This document shows, piece by piece, positions 7,985 to 13,377 of a DNA stretch of 64,000 nucleotides. Source of the stretch: a virus; IMG/VR virus record IMGVR_UViG_3300025853_009406, positions 52,741 to 116,740 of that record; one strand, 5' to 3'. Every line of letters begins with the position of its first letter. Within the stretch, counting starts at the first letter, position 1. The notes beneath the pieces were generated by a model that was not told the origin of the DNA, searched no databases, and saw only the letters and a list, made by a program, of their open reading frames with translations. The position numbers were made by a program, and so were the translations under genes.

Positions 7985-8170
7985 CTACTTTTTATGCCGT
8001 TTGTCAAATGGTTCCCAATGTTCCCATCCATATTTGTGAACTGCCCACATACCAAGGATAGGGACAAAGACGAGAGACGCTGAAAGAAATCCCATAGTCC
8101 ATGGATTATTTAGTACCCATCGAGAAAAATGTGCTACTTCATGTATCATGGATTTTAAGGTATAAAACAT
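7985..8170 (-). CDS. Small membrane protein
   Basis: 61 aa from ATG 8170 (MFYTLKSMIHEVAHFSRW). An alternative ATG at 8206 would overlap the upstream small gene. It has one or two hydrophobic stretches (MGFLSASLVFVPILGMWAV) and a basic tail (FDKRHKK). No homologue is recognised. It belongs to a run of very small, coupled genes expressed leftward from about 8760. Confidence 0.55.
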   Translation of the reverse strand: MFYTLKSMIHEVAHFSRWVLNNPWTMGFLSASLVFVPILGMWAVHKYGWEHWEPFDKRHKK

Positions 8171-8192
8171 GAAAGTAAAATTAAAGTTTCCA

Positions 8193-8318
8193 TTACATAC
8201 TCCCATTTCTAAATCCTACTATATACCCAAGTAGAAGTCCGCACATAAATGATACCCACAGGTATAGCACATGAGATGTAAATGCAATAAACTCCATCCA
8301 TTCAGTATACGTCATCAT
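8193..8318 (-). CDS. 41-aa membrane peptide
   Basis: Starts MMTYTEWMEF at 8318 (or at the second ATG, 8315). Almost the whole protein is one hydrophobic helix (HVLYLWVSFMCGLLLGYIVGF). It overlaps the end of the 36-aa gene upstream by 17 bp, in the coupling style of the neighbours. Function unknown. Confidence 0.55.
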   Translation of the reverse strand: MMTYTEWMEFIAFTSHVLYLWVSFMCGLLLGYIVGFRNGSM

Positions 8319-8412
8319 CCCCCTCGTAAAGTGGGCATGGTTCTTCGAATAACAATAGCATTCGCATCTCTTTAACTTTTTCCTGCAACTTTTCGTAGTC
8401 TTCTTCAGTCAT
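8302..8412 (-). CDS. 36-aa acidic peptide
   Basis: Reads MTEEDYEKLQEKVKEMRMLL and ends EGDDDVY. Its ATG overlaps the TGA of the 67-aa membrane protein gene as ATGA, which supports it as a real coupled gene despite its size. It has a charged helix and an acidic end. Function unknown. Confidence 0.55.
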   Translation of the reverse strand: MTEEDYEKLQEKVKEMRMLLLFEEPCPLYEGDDDVY

Positions 8413-8612
8413 AATGTGATGTTCATCCATGAGAATACGGGTGGTATTACTCCAATAAGTCGAAGTAAACCCTCAGCAAAAAGTGCAAGAACAACCCAAC
8501 CAACACACATACTAATAATCGAAGCATTCCGATTATGACGACGTATTGCAGCATCGATCATCTCCTGGACTTCACTGCGACTTACATAATCATCATCAAA
8601 AGGACTCATCAT
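8409..8612 (-). CDS. Small single-pass membrane protein
   Basis: 67 aa. An acidic/basic N-terminal part (SPFDDDYVSRSEVQEMIDAAIRR) is followed by a long hydrophobic segment (IISMCVGWVVLALFAEGLLRLIG). Two consecutive ATGs at 8610-8612 and 8607-8609 are possible starts. The first overlaps the upstream TGA as ATGA. Function unknown. Confidence 0.65.
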   Translation of the reverse strand: MMSPFDDDYVSRSEVQEMIDAAIRRHNRNASIISMCVGWVVLALFAEGLLRLIGVIPPVFSWMNITL

Positions 8613-8758
8613 TTCTCGTCCCCCAGATACTTTGCTGCTGGATCTTTTTTAGTCTTTACTATAGCACAAGCTCTTTTGTAAAACATGTTGTCTGTATTCC
8701 CAGACTCTTCAAAAACAGCTTTGACCTTTACCCAGTTTTGATAAGTATGATCGTCCAT
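8609..8758 (-). CDS. 49-aa soluble protein, first of a small-gene run
   Basis: MDDHTYQNWVKVKAVFEESG... ends KKDPAAKYLGDEK. Charged, helical, no known domain. It is the first gene of the leftward run of overlapping small genes that continues to 7985. Its stop overlaps the next ATG. Confidence 0.6.
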   Translation of the reverse strand: MDDHTYQNWVKVKAVFEESGNTDNMFYKRACAIVKTKKDPAAKYLGDEK

Positions 8759-8850
8759 GTGTTTTTAGCTTATTTACTAGTTATGATATTATTCTAGTGA
8801 CTAGTAAAAAACTTGCATGGTTTATATCGATACCGTAACACTGTTTAAGA

Positions 8851-8875
8851 AAATATTAAATATTAAATATTAAAT
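8851..8875. repeat. Short AT-rich tandem repeat in intergenic gap
   Basis: Three copies of a 7-bp unit (ATATTAA) lie in the 144-bp gap between the zinc-ribbon gene (ends 8903) and the small-gene run. The same gap holds a short inverted repeat (CTAGTGACTAG, about 8794-8804). No clear promoter was found. Confidence 0.5.
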
Positions 8876-8902
8876 AAAAAGGAAGATCAGGGATTCGAAG
8901 TT

Positions 8903-9163
8903 TTAGCGGACTTCAAAGTCCAACTTACGAACATTGCGTTGTCTTCTTGCCTCTTGCCAGGCAATATCTTCAGGACTTAAAACATTATTTGATTGCTTTG
9001 ACTTGTAAGTGTTTAACATAACTACCTGAGATAAGTCAACTGCAGAAATATTTTCATAATCTCTAATGGTTGCCATATTTGGACAACCACAAGTAACAGT
9101 TTTTCCGACAACCCCTAAAAGTTCTTTAGAACATGACTTGCATCTTATTTTTACAGGATCCAT
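8903..9163 (-). CDS. Small zinc-ribbon protein, unknown function
   Basis: 86 aa from ATG 9163 (MDPVKIRCKSC); an open frame back to 9292 runs through the tRNA-Ala gene and is not real. CKSC near residues 9-12 and CGC near 28-30 look like a small zinc ribbon. The rest is polar, with a basic C-terminus (EARRQRNVRKLDFEVR). It may bind nucleic acid. It lies directly after the tRNA-Ala gene. Confidence 0.65.
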   Translation of the reverse strand: MDPVKIRCKSCSKELLGVVGKTVTCGCPNMATIRDYENISAVDLSQVVMLNTYKSKQSNNVLSPEDIAWQEARRQRNVRKLDFEVR

Positions 9164-9192
9164 AATATAACATGCTTTCTTATTATTTATAA

Positions 9193-9265
9193 TGGAGAAT
9201 AGCGGACTCGAACCGCTGACAGCCTGCTTGCAAAGCAGATACTCTACCAACTGAGCTAATTCCCC
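9193..9265 (-). tRNA. tRNA-Ala (UGC)
   Basis: 73-nt cloverleaf. The acceptor GGGGAAT pairs with ATTCTCC (one G-U), the D-arm is GCTCAGTTGGTAGAGT, and the anticodon loop TTTGCAA lies in stem TCTGC/GCAGG. The T-arm is GCGGTTCGAGTCCGC with discriminator A. CCA is not encoded. Confidence 0.93.
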
Positions 9266-9322
9266 TTGCCCGTTAGGTTGGACTCGAACCAACTACTGAA
9301 TGTAAGGAACCAAAAGGTTCAG
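9266..9322 (-). pseudogene. tRNA relic (T-arm and 3' acceptor only)
   Basis: The 57 nt between the tRNA-Gly and tRNA-Ala genes contain a good T-arm (GTTGG, loop TTCGAGT, CCAAC) followed by CTAACGGGC, which looks like the 3' half of an acceptor stem. The expected 5' acceptor half and D-arm are absent. An upstream hairpin (CTGAA...TTCAG) replaces them. It looks like a decayed tRNA gene. Confidence 0.6.
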
Positions 9323-9393
9323 AGCGAAATACGGGATTCGAACCCGTGACACCAACTTGGAAGGATGGGATGTTACCACTACACCAATTTCGC
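9323..9393 (-). tRNA. tRNA-Gly (UCC)
   Basis: 71-nt cloverleaf. The acceptor GCGAAAT pairs with ATTTCGC and the anticodon loop is CTTCCAA. The stem CCATC/GTTGG has one T-T mismatch. The T-arm is CGGGTTCGAATCCCG and the discriminator U is normal for bacterial tRNA-Gly. CCA is not encoded. Confidence 0.88.
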
Positions 9394-9460
9394 ATTTGAT
9401 GGAGTAAGTGTGATATATCTCATAAGGATATAACAGTGACTTACCCTCTATCACTTTTAT

Positions 9461-9489
9461 ATATTACACCAGTTCTTGGATATTGTCAA
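9461..9489 (-). promoter_or_regulatory. Sigma-70-like promoter for tRNA-Gly/Ala
   Basis: Minus strand TTGACA (9484-9489), 17-bp spacer, TAATAT (9461-9466) preceded by TG. It lies at the 3' end of the HNH gene and reads into tRNA-Gly, tRNA-Ala and the zinc-ribbon gene. Confidence 0.65.
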
Positions 9490-9956
9490 GTCCAAAGGTT
9501 ATGGTCATATTCCCAGTGGCAATTTGGACATAATGGCATTATGTTTTCCTTTGAGTTTATAACACTAATCATAACTTCTTCACTAAAAGAAGATATTGGT
9601 TTTATGTGAGCAATTTCTATATGTTTATTATATCCACATTTAACACATTCGGTAAATCCAAGTTTTTTTCCAAATGCTCTTGCTCGTGTTCTTACCAAAG
9701 CAAATGCTGAGGACTTGTGATGTTTTTCATATATTGCTTCTTTAAGGGTCATATCTTTTACTTCTCTATCTTTTAACCATATCAAATAGTGTTCTTTACA
9801 ACGAGCACGATTTGCTGTTATTGCTTTTCCACAATCAATACATTTATGCTCTGGTTTTCTTTTAGGAACTTTTTTATTATTATAAGAAGCAGCACAACTT
9901 CTTCCACAAAATTTTGGATTTTTTGTTTCTACTTTACAAAACAAGCACTTATTCAT
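9486..9956 (-). CDS. HNH endonuclease with zinc ribbons (probable homing endonuclease)
   Basis: 156 aa. The N-terminal half has two Cys clusters, CLFC...CGRSC and CIDC...C, typical of zinc ribbons that precede phage HNH domains. The C-terminal HNH core is CVKCGY...IEIAHIKPISSF...NSKENIMPLCPNCHWEYDH, containing the HNH His, Asn and His and two CxxC zinc knuckles. It should nick or cut DNA. It sits between tRNA genes and has its own T4-type late promoter, as expected of a free-standing homing endonuclease. Its natural target could be a tRNA gene in related phages; this is inference. Confidence 0.85.
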   Translation of the reverse strand: MNKCLFCKVETKNPKFCGRSCAASYNNKKVPKRKPEHKCIDCGKAITANRARCKEHYLIWLKDREVKDMTLKEAIYEKHHKSSAFALVRTRARAFGKKLGFTECVKCGYNKHIEIAHIKPISSFSEEVMISVINSKENIMPLCPNCHWEYDHNLWT

Positions 9957-9978
9957 AATGGAACCTTAAAGTTATTTT

Positions 9979-9986
9979 TATTTATA
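9979..9986 (-). promoter_or_regulatory. T4-type late promoter TATAAATA
   Basis: Exact TATAAATA on the minus strand, 23 bp before the HNH gene ATG. It sits inside the loop of a 9-bp perfect inverted repeat (9961-9969 and 9991-9999). Expected to be read by the gp55 sigma. Confidence 0.7.
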
Positions 9987-10005
9987 AACCTTAAGGTTCA
10001 AAAAA

Positions 10006-10288
10006 CGTCTCAGGAGGGACTCGAACCCCCGACCAACTGCTTAGCTTACCACTACGGATTTCCCCGCCATTTCTGTTTGTGGTCTGGACTTTCTCTTTAC
10101 CATATCCTAAAAGGACTTAGGCACTTCCCGTCAAGTCTCTACACCTTCATCTTACGATGCTTGGCTCGGGATTATCATAGTCTTAAGACTTTAGAGTTCC
10201 CCGAATTTGAGAAGTTACATTTATAAAGTTTCCCTTATAAAGCTCCTTTGTTAAAGGCAGATGCTCTTTCCAACTGAGCTACTGAGAC
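10006..10288 (-). tRNA. tRNA-Arg (UCU) interrupted by a group I intron
   Basis: The 5' exon is 10254-10288 and the 3' exon 10006-10044. Joined, they give a 74-nt tRNA. The acceptor GTCTCAG pairs with CTGAGAC, the D-stem is GCTC/GAGC and the anticodon loop CTTCTAA reads UCU. The anticodon stem TCTGC/GCAGT has an outer T-T mismatch. The T-arm is GGGGGTTCGAGTCCCTC and the discriminator is G. The intron splits the anticodon after U34. The short variable loop rules out tRNA-Leu. The anticodon reads AGA/AGG codons, which AT-rich phage genes use often. Confidence 0.87.
10045..10253 (-). ncRNA. Group I intron (IC3-like) in tRNA-Arg anticodon loop
   Basis: 209 nt, no ORF inside. The conserved core is visible on the minus strand: a Q-type element AATCCCGAGCCAAG, an R-type element GTGTAGAGACTTGACGGG, and a later S-type element AGAGAAAGTCCAGACC that should pair with R to form P7. 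The intron ends in G (omega-G, position 10045). The preceding exon ends CUU, which can form P1 with GAG in the intron (U-G at the splice site). The order and wording of the core closely resemble the cyanobacterial tRNA-Leu(UAA) intron as I recall it. It is expected to self-splice. Confidence 0.88.
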
Positions 10289-10374
10289 AAGAGACCTCCC
10301 TGTTTGTGCATCGTTGAGAGGCATGGGAGGGGTGAGACTTATACGAAGTGTGGACCTTCGCTGCTCATAAGACA

Positions 10375-10403
10375 ATCATACCAGTTAAAGATTTGATTGT
10401 CAA
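10375..10403 (-). promoter_or_regulatory. Strong sigma-70-type promoter for the tRNA region
   Basis: Minus strand TTGACA (10398-10403), 17-bp spacer, TATGAT (10375-10380). It reads toward the intron-containing tRNA-Arg gene 86 bp on. Short hairpins lie between the promoter and the tRNA. Confidence 0.8.
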
Positions 10404-10470
10404 GTGTTTTGAGGTCTTACTGGATTTATGAAGTGGCCAGTTTCTACACTAGTTAAAACCTCATTTTTAT

Positions 10471-10656
10471 TTATTCATCGCCCAAAACAAGATATGTCAT
10501 TTCTTCTTGATCTGGAGGAATATTGATCCATTCATCAAACTCTTCTGCAATCGCTACTGCGTCAAACTGAGATTCAATATCACCTTCTGCAAGGTCATGG
10601 ATTCTATTGATTGACCATTCACGAATAAGTTTTACTGGTTCAATCGTCTTTTCCAT
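10471..10656 (-). CDS. 61-aa acidic protein, unknown
   Basis: Starts MEKTIEPVKLIREWSIN at 10656. A longer open frame back to 10923 only reads through the neighbouring GIY-YIG remnant in the wrong frame. The protein is helical and acidic (AIAEEFDEWINIPPDQEE). Its start overlaps the 3' end of the GIY-YIG C-terminal remnant by 17 bp, so it was probably coupled to that gene before it was broken. No known domain. Confidence 0.6.
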   Translation of the reverse strand: MEKTIEPVKLIREWSINRIHDLAEGDIESQFDAVAIAEEFDEWINIPPDQEEMTYLVLGDE

Positions 10657-10897
10657 AATAATCTTTTCTGAAGTATCTGCTGAGGATGTTACTATTGTAG
10701 TATGCTGGTTCTCCTGTGTCAAGGGATTCGGTGAGGACGTTGTTCTGGAAGAGTTGTTTTGTTTCTTCAAAGTTTGTTTTGCCTTTTGTTTTGTGGAGGG
10801 AGAGGATAGTCCGTCTGAATATCCCCTTGCCATATTTTTCCACATCTTCTTTAAGTTCTGGGCAAGATCCATAATAGTTTTTATAGGTGTTATCATC
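10640..10897 (-). pseudogene. C-terminal half of a split GIY-YIG nuclease gene
   Basis: An open frame after a TAA at 10898-10900 encodes YKNYYGSCPELKEDVEKYGK and on to YFRKDYYGKDD before TGA. This lines up with the middle of the plus-strand homing endonuclease (KNYFGSCDELNEDVKLLGK) and continues as a GIY-YIG-type C-terminus. It has no start of its own that would give a full domain. The N-terminal half is at 11664-11819 on the same strand. About 24 residues of the joined domain are missing between the two halves. An internal ATG (reading MEKYGKG at 10843) could in theory express a fragment. Confidence 0.75.
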
Positions 10898-10935
10898 TTA
10901 AGATATTTATGGAATAAAGTCAAGAATATTTTCAG

Positions 10936-10943
10936 TATAAATA
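10936..10943 (+). promoter_or_regulatory. Plus-strand late promoter TATAAATA
   Basis: Exact T4-type late motif on the plus strand, 23 bp before the ATG of the inverted homing endonuclease gene. It gives this gene its own late expression against the direction of all its neighbours. Confidence 0.75.
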
Positions 10944-10966
10944 TTTTTATGGTAGAAAATATTTTT

Positions 10967-11671
10967 ATGACTTGGAAGTATAACAGTGAAGATTTTATAG
11001 AGTCCCCAAAGGGGATAGAAGGATTTGTTTATCTAATAACAAACTTAACCAATGATAGAAAATATATTGGAAAGAAATCTTTTTGGACAAGAAGAAAAGA
11101 TAAAAAAACTGGTAGAAGAAAAACAAAAGAAAGTGATTGGAAAAATTATTTTGGTTCCTGCGATGAACTAAATGAAGATGTAAAACTTCTTGGTAAAGAT
11201 ATTTTTTTGAGGGAAATTCTTTATTTGTGCCCTCACAAAAAATCAATGTCTTACTATGAAACCATGGAACAATTCAAAAGAGATGTTCTAATGACTGATG
11301 ATTATTATAACACAAATATTGAAGGAAGATTTTTTGTTAGTGAAAGATCTGGAATATATGAAGTTGTTATGAAAAATGATAAGTTTTGTGATATGAGAAG
11401 TGAGAAAATGAAAGACAAATCATATAACCCAATGTATAAACCAGAAGTTCGTGAAAAATTTAGTAAGATGTATTCGGGTGAAGGGAATCCAATGTATGGA
11501 AGAAAACTCACAGAAGAACATAAAAAAACACTTACTACATCAAGAAATGTTAGAGTAAGTGATGGAGAAAATGTTTGGGAAAGTGTTACTTCATATATGA
11601 AAGATAAAAAAATTGGGTTTAAAAAATATAAAGCACAATTACAAGAGGGATTAATTTTTATCGTTAACTAA
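10967..11671 (+). CDS. GIY-YIG homing endonuclease, inverted insertion
   Basis: 234 aa from ATG 10967, chosen because the late promoter lies just upstream; ATG 10949 is also possible. The GIY-YIG domain is GFVYLITNLTNDRKYIGKKS (residues about 22-41) and continues through ESDWKNYFGSCDEL and later catalytic-region residues. The C-terminal part has the NUMOD3 DNA-binding motif GEGNPMYGRKLTEEHKKTL and a NUMOD1-like tail. This is the layout of the T4 Seg enzymes and related free-standing endonucleases. It is the only plus-strand gene in the window. It interrupts a minus-strand gene of the same family. Confidence 0.87.
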   Translation: MTWKYNSEDFIESPKGIEGFVYLITNLTNDRKYIGKKSFWTRRKDKKTGRRKTKESDWKNYFGSCDELNEDVKLLGKDIFLREILYLCPHKKSMSYYETMEQFKRDVLMTDDYYNTNIEGRFFVSERSGIYEVVMKNDKFCDMRSEKMKDKSYNPMYKPEVREKFSKMYSGEGNPMYGRKLTEEHKKTLTTSRNVRVSDGENVWESVTSYMKDKKIGFKKYKAQLQEGLIFIVN

Positions 11672-11819
11672 TTCTATTATATTTTCTCCCAACGTATTGT
11701 CGTTGGTTGGAGAGATTGGTAATGTTATAAACAAAACCAAAGTAGTCCCCAATATCATCGCTATTAAAAGCTCGTTCCATGTAAATCCAAGGATTTTCAT
11801 AATCAATATCGATATTCAT
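11664..11819 (-). pseudogene. N-terminal half of a split GIY-YIG nuclease gene
   Basis: 51-aa frame starting MNIDIDYENPWIYMERAF. FGFVYNITNLSNQRQYVGRKY matches the GIY-YIG N-terminal half. After GRKY only four unrelated residues (NRIS) follow before a stop, at the junction with the inverted homing endonuclease gene. The matching C-terminal half is at 10640-10897. The frame starts inside the end of the 53-aa gene upstream. Expressed alone, it would lack most of the nuclease domain. Confidence 0.75.
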
Positions 11820-11964
11820 CAAGTATATCAAGAACTTTGTTTAAGTATTTATGAGCAAGATCTCTCTCACCCTTCAATACTGATGAAGGTTCTTGATCTA
11901 CCTGAGTCTTTAATTTTAGCACACGAACCTTGAGTTCGTCTTTCTTTACTCCATTGCTTGGCAT
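11803..11964 (-). CDS. 53-aa protein, unknown
   Basis: MPSNGVKKDELKVRVLKLKT... ends YLNKVLDILDEYRY. Basic first half, amphipathic helix at the end, no known domain. It lies between the 49-aa gene after nrdB and the split GIY-YIG gene, overlapping the latter by 17 bp. Confidence 0.6.
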   Translation of the reverse strand: MPSNGVKKDELKVRVLKLKTQVDQEPSSVLKGERDLAHKYLNKVLDILDEYRY

Positions 11965-11987
11965 AAAAAATGTTGTATCTTCACTAT

Positions 11988-12137
11988 CTATGTTGTTATT
12001 CCAGTAAACTCATCAAGCACATCATGATTTCCAAACATAAAGTCATCATATTCTGCTGCTCGTTTATAAGCATCTAAACAAAGTTTAACTTCATCCTTGC
12101 TTGGTTTAGGAGGAGTCAATGGTTCGATTGAATCCAT
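11988..12137 (-). CDS. 49-aa protein after nrdB, unknown
   Basis: Start chosen at 12137 (MDSIEPLTPPKP) because GGGAG lies five bases upstream as a ribosome site and it avoids overlap with nrdB. A longer frame from 12206 overlaps nrdB by 38 bp. Proline-rich start, then helical and acidic. No domain recognised. Confidence 0.5.
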   Translation of the reverse strand: MDSIEPLTPPKPSKDEVKLCLDAYKRAAEYDDFMFGNHDVLDEFTGITT

Positions 12138-12168
12138 AAACTCCCACTCTTCTTTATATTTTTCTATA

Positions 12169-13350
12169 CTATAGCTTGAATCCTGAGAATGTGTTGGACT
12201 GGACATCTTGTTTAATTCCTCCTACTAAGTAAGATTCTGATTCAGTCTCCTGAGGAGCAACTTGAAGACCTTTGGAAGAAATCCAATGCTGCGTCCATGG
12301 GAGTGGATTATTATTCGCAGAAATATCATACTGAGGTTTTAACCCGATTGCTTTTAATCTCCTATTGGCAATCCATTCTACATACTGTTTTAGCAGTTTG
12401 TCGTTCAAACCAATCATAGATCCATCTTTGAACAAATAATCTGCCCACTTCTTTTCTTCATTTACGGCAAGATCAAATGCCTTATAAGTCCACTCTTGTT
12501 CTTCATCTATGATCTTTTTCATTTCAGGATCATCACCAGATTTCCATTTGTTCAAAATGTTTTGAGTAATTGCAAGATGCTGATTTTCGTCTCTGGCGAT
12601 GAGAGAGATAATCTTAGCGGATCCTTCCATAAGTTTGAGTTCTCCAAATGCAAACGAGCAAGCGAAGGAGACATAGAACCTAATACCTTCAAGAATATTG
12701 ACATTTGCAACTGCTCTGTACAGTTTTCGTTTGACATCATTGATCTCCCATTTAGAACTTGGTGAAGATCTGAAGTCTTCTTTCCACATATTGCCAGTGC
12801 CCCACATTTGAGCACTACGAATAAAGTCATCATATGCTTCTGTAACGCTTCTAGAACGCTCTAGAATACGCTCGTCAGTGACAATCTTATCAAATACTTC
12901 AGATGGGTCTGAATAAACGTTTTTAATGATGTATGTATAAGAGCGACTATGGATCATTTCCATGAATCCCCACACTTCTATACATGCCTCAAGTTCAGGG
13001 AGTGAGCAATATGGAAGGAATGCCATATTAGGTCCACGACCCTGAATAGAATCAAGCATGATCTGATACTTCAAGTTAGAAGTATAGATGTGTTTCTGTT
13101 CTGGTTCTAGTGTTTGATAATCTCCACGATCTTTTTGTAGTGAGACTTCCTCTGGTCTCCAAAAATATCCAAGTTGTTGAGTAGTAAGTTTATCAAAGAT
13201 TGGATATTTGTAAGAATCATATCTTTGTGGACCTAAAGGTTTACCAAAGAACATTGGTTGCTTTTTAGTGTTCACTTGTTCAGTATTAAATACTGTCATA
13301 CCTTCAATCGTATTAATCTGTTCTTTGGTTGTCAGAAAGTCGTATTGCAT
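12169..13350 (-). CDS. nrdB: Ribonucleotide reductase beta subunit, class I (NrdB)
   Basis: 393 aa (T4 NrdB 388). It holds the di-iron and radical site: the LDSIQGRG block, then MEMIHSRSYTYII with Glu, His and the radical-bearing Tyr of E. coli NrdB spacing. EGIRFYVSFACSFAF supplies another Glu ligand and RDENQHLAITQ the ExxH ligands. It generates the tyrosyl radical for NrdA and supplies dNTPs for phage DNA synthesis. It follows nrdA after 27 bp and is co-transcribed with it. Confidence 0.97.
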   Translation of the reverse strand: MQYDFLTTKEQINTIEGMTVFNTEQVNTKKQPMFFGKPLGPQRYDSYKYPIFDKLTTQQLGYFWRPEEVSLQKDRGDYQTLEPEQKHIYTSNLKYQIMLDSIQGRGPNMAFLPYCSLPELEACIEVWGFMEMIHSRSYTYIIKNVYSDPSEVFDKIVTDERILERSRSVTEAYDDFIRSAQMWGTGNMWKEDFRSSPSSKWEINDVKRKLYRAVANVNILEGIRFYVSFACSFAFGELKLMEGSAKIISLIARDENQHLAITQNILNKWKSGDDPEMKKIIDEEQEWTYKAFDLAVNEEKKWADYLFKDGSMIGLNDKLLKQYVEWIANRRLKAIGLKPQYDISANNNPLPWTQHWISSKGLQVAPQETESESYLVGGIKQDVQSNTFSGFKL

Positions 13351-13377
13351 TCGTTGCCTCGTTAAAATATAAAGTCG

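Noticed and set aside
8880-8905. T-loop-like TTCGAATC near the end of the zinc-ribbon gene
   Set aside because: The flanking bases do not form a T-stem and no acceptor or anticodon arm is found; probably chance.
9164-9292. N-terminal extension of the zinc-ribbon gene
   Set aside because: It translates the tRNA-Ala gene (GELAQLVEYLL pattern typical of tRNA DNA read as protein).
9789-10226. Plus-strand open frame of 145 codons
   Set aside because: It covers the tRNA-Arg gene, its intron and the antisense side of the HNH gene; composition is not protein-like and there is no ribosome site.
10657-10923. Longer minus-strand frame leading into the 61-aa gene
   Set aside because: It reads the GIY-YIG remnant in the wrong frame; the remnant's own frame gives a clear family match.
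10607-10966. Long N-terminal extension of the plus-strand GIY-YIG gene
   Set aside because: It is antisense to the C-terminal GIY-YIG remnant and lies upstream of the TATAAATA promoter; the domain starts only after 10967.
12496-12833. Frames on both strands inside nrdB
   Set aside because: nrdB is complete with all iron ligands; these are shadows.
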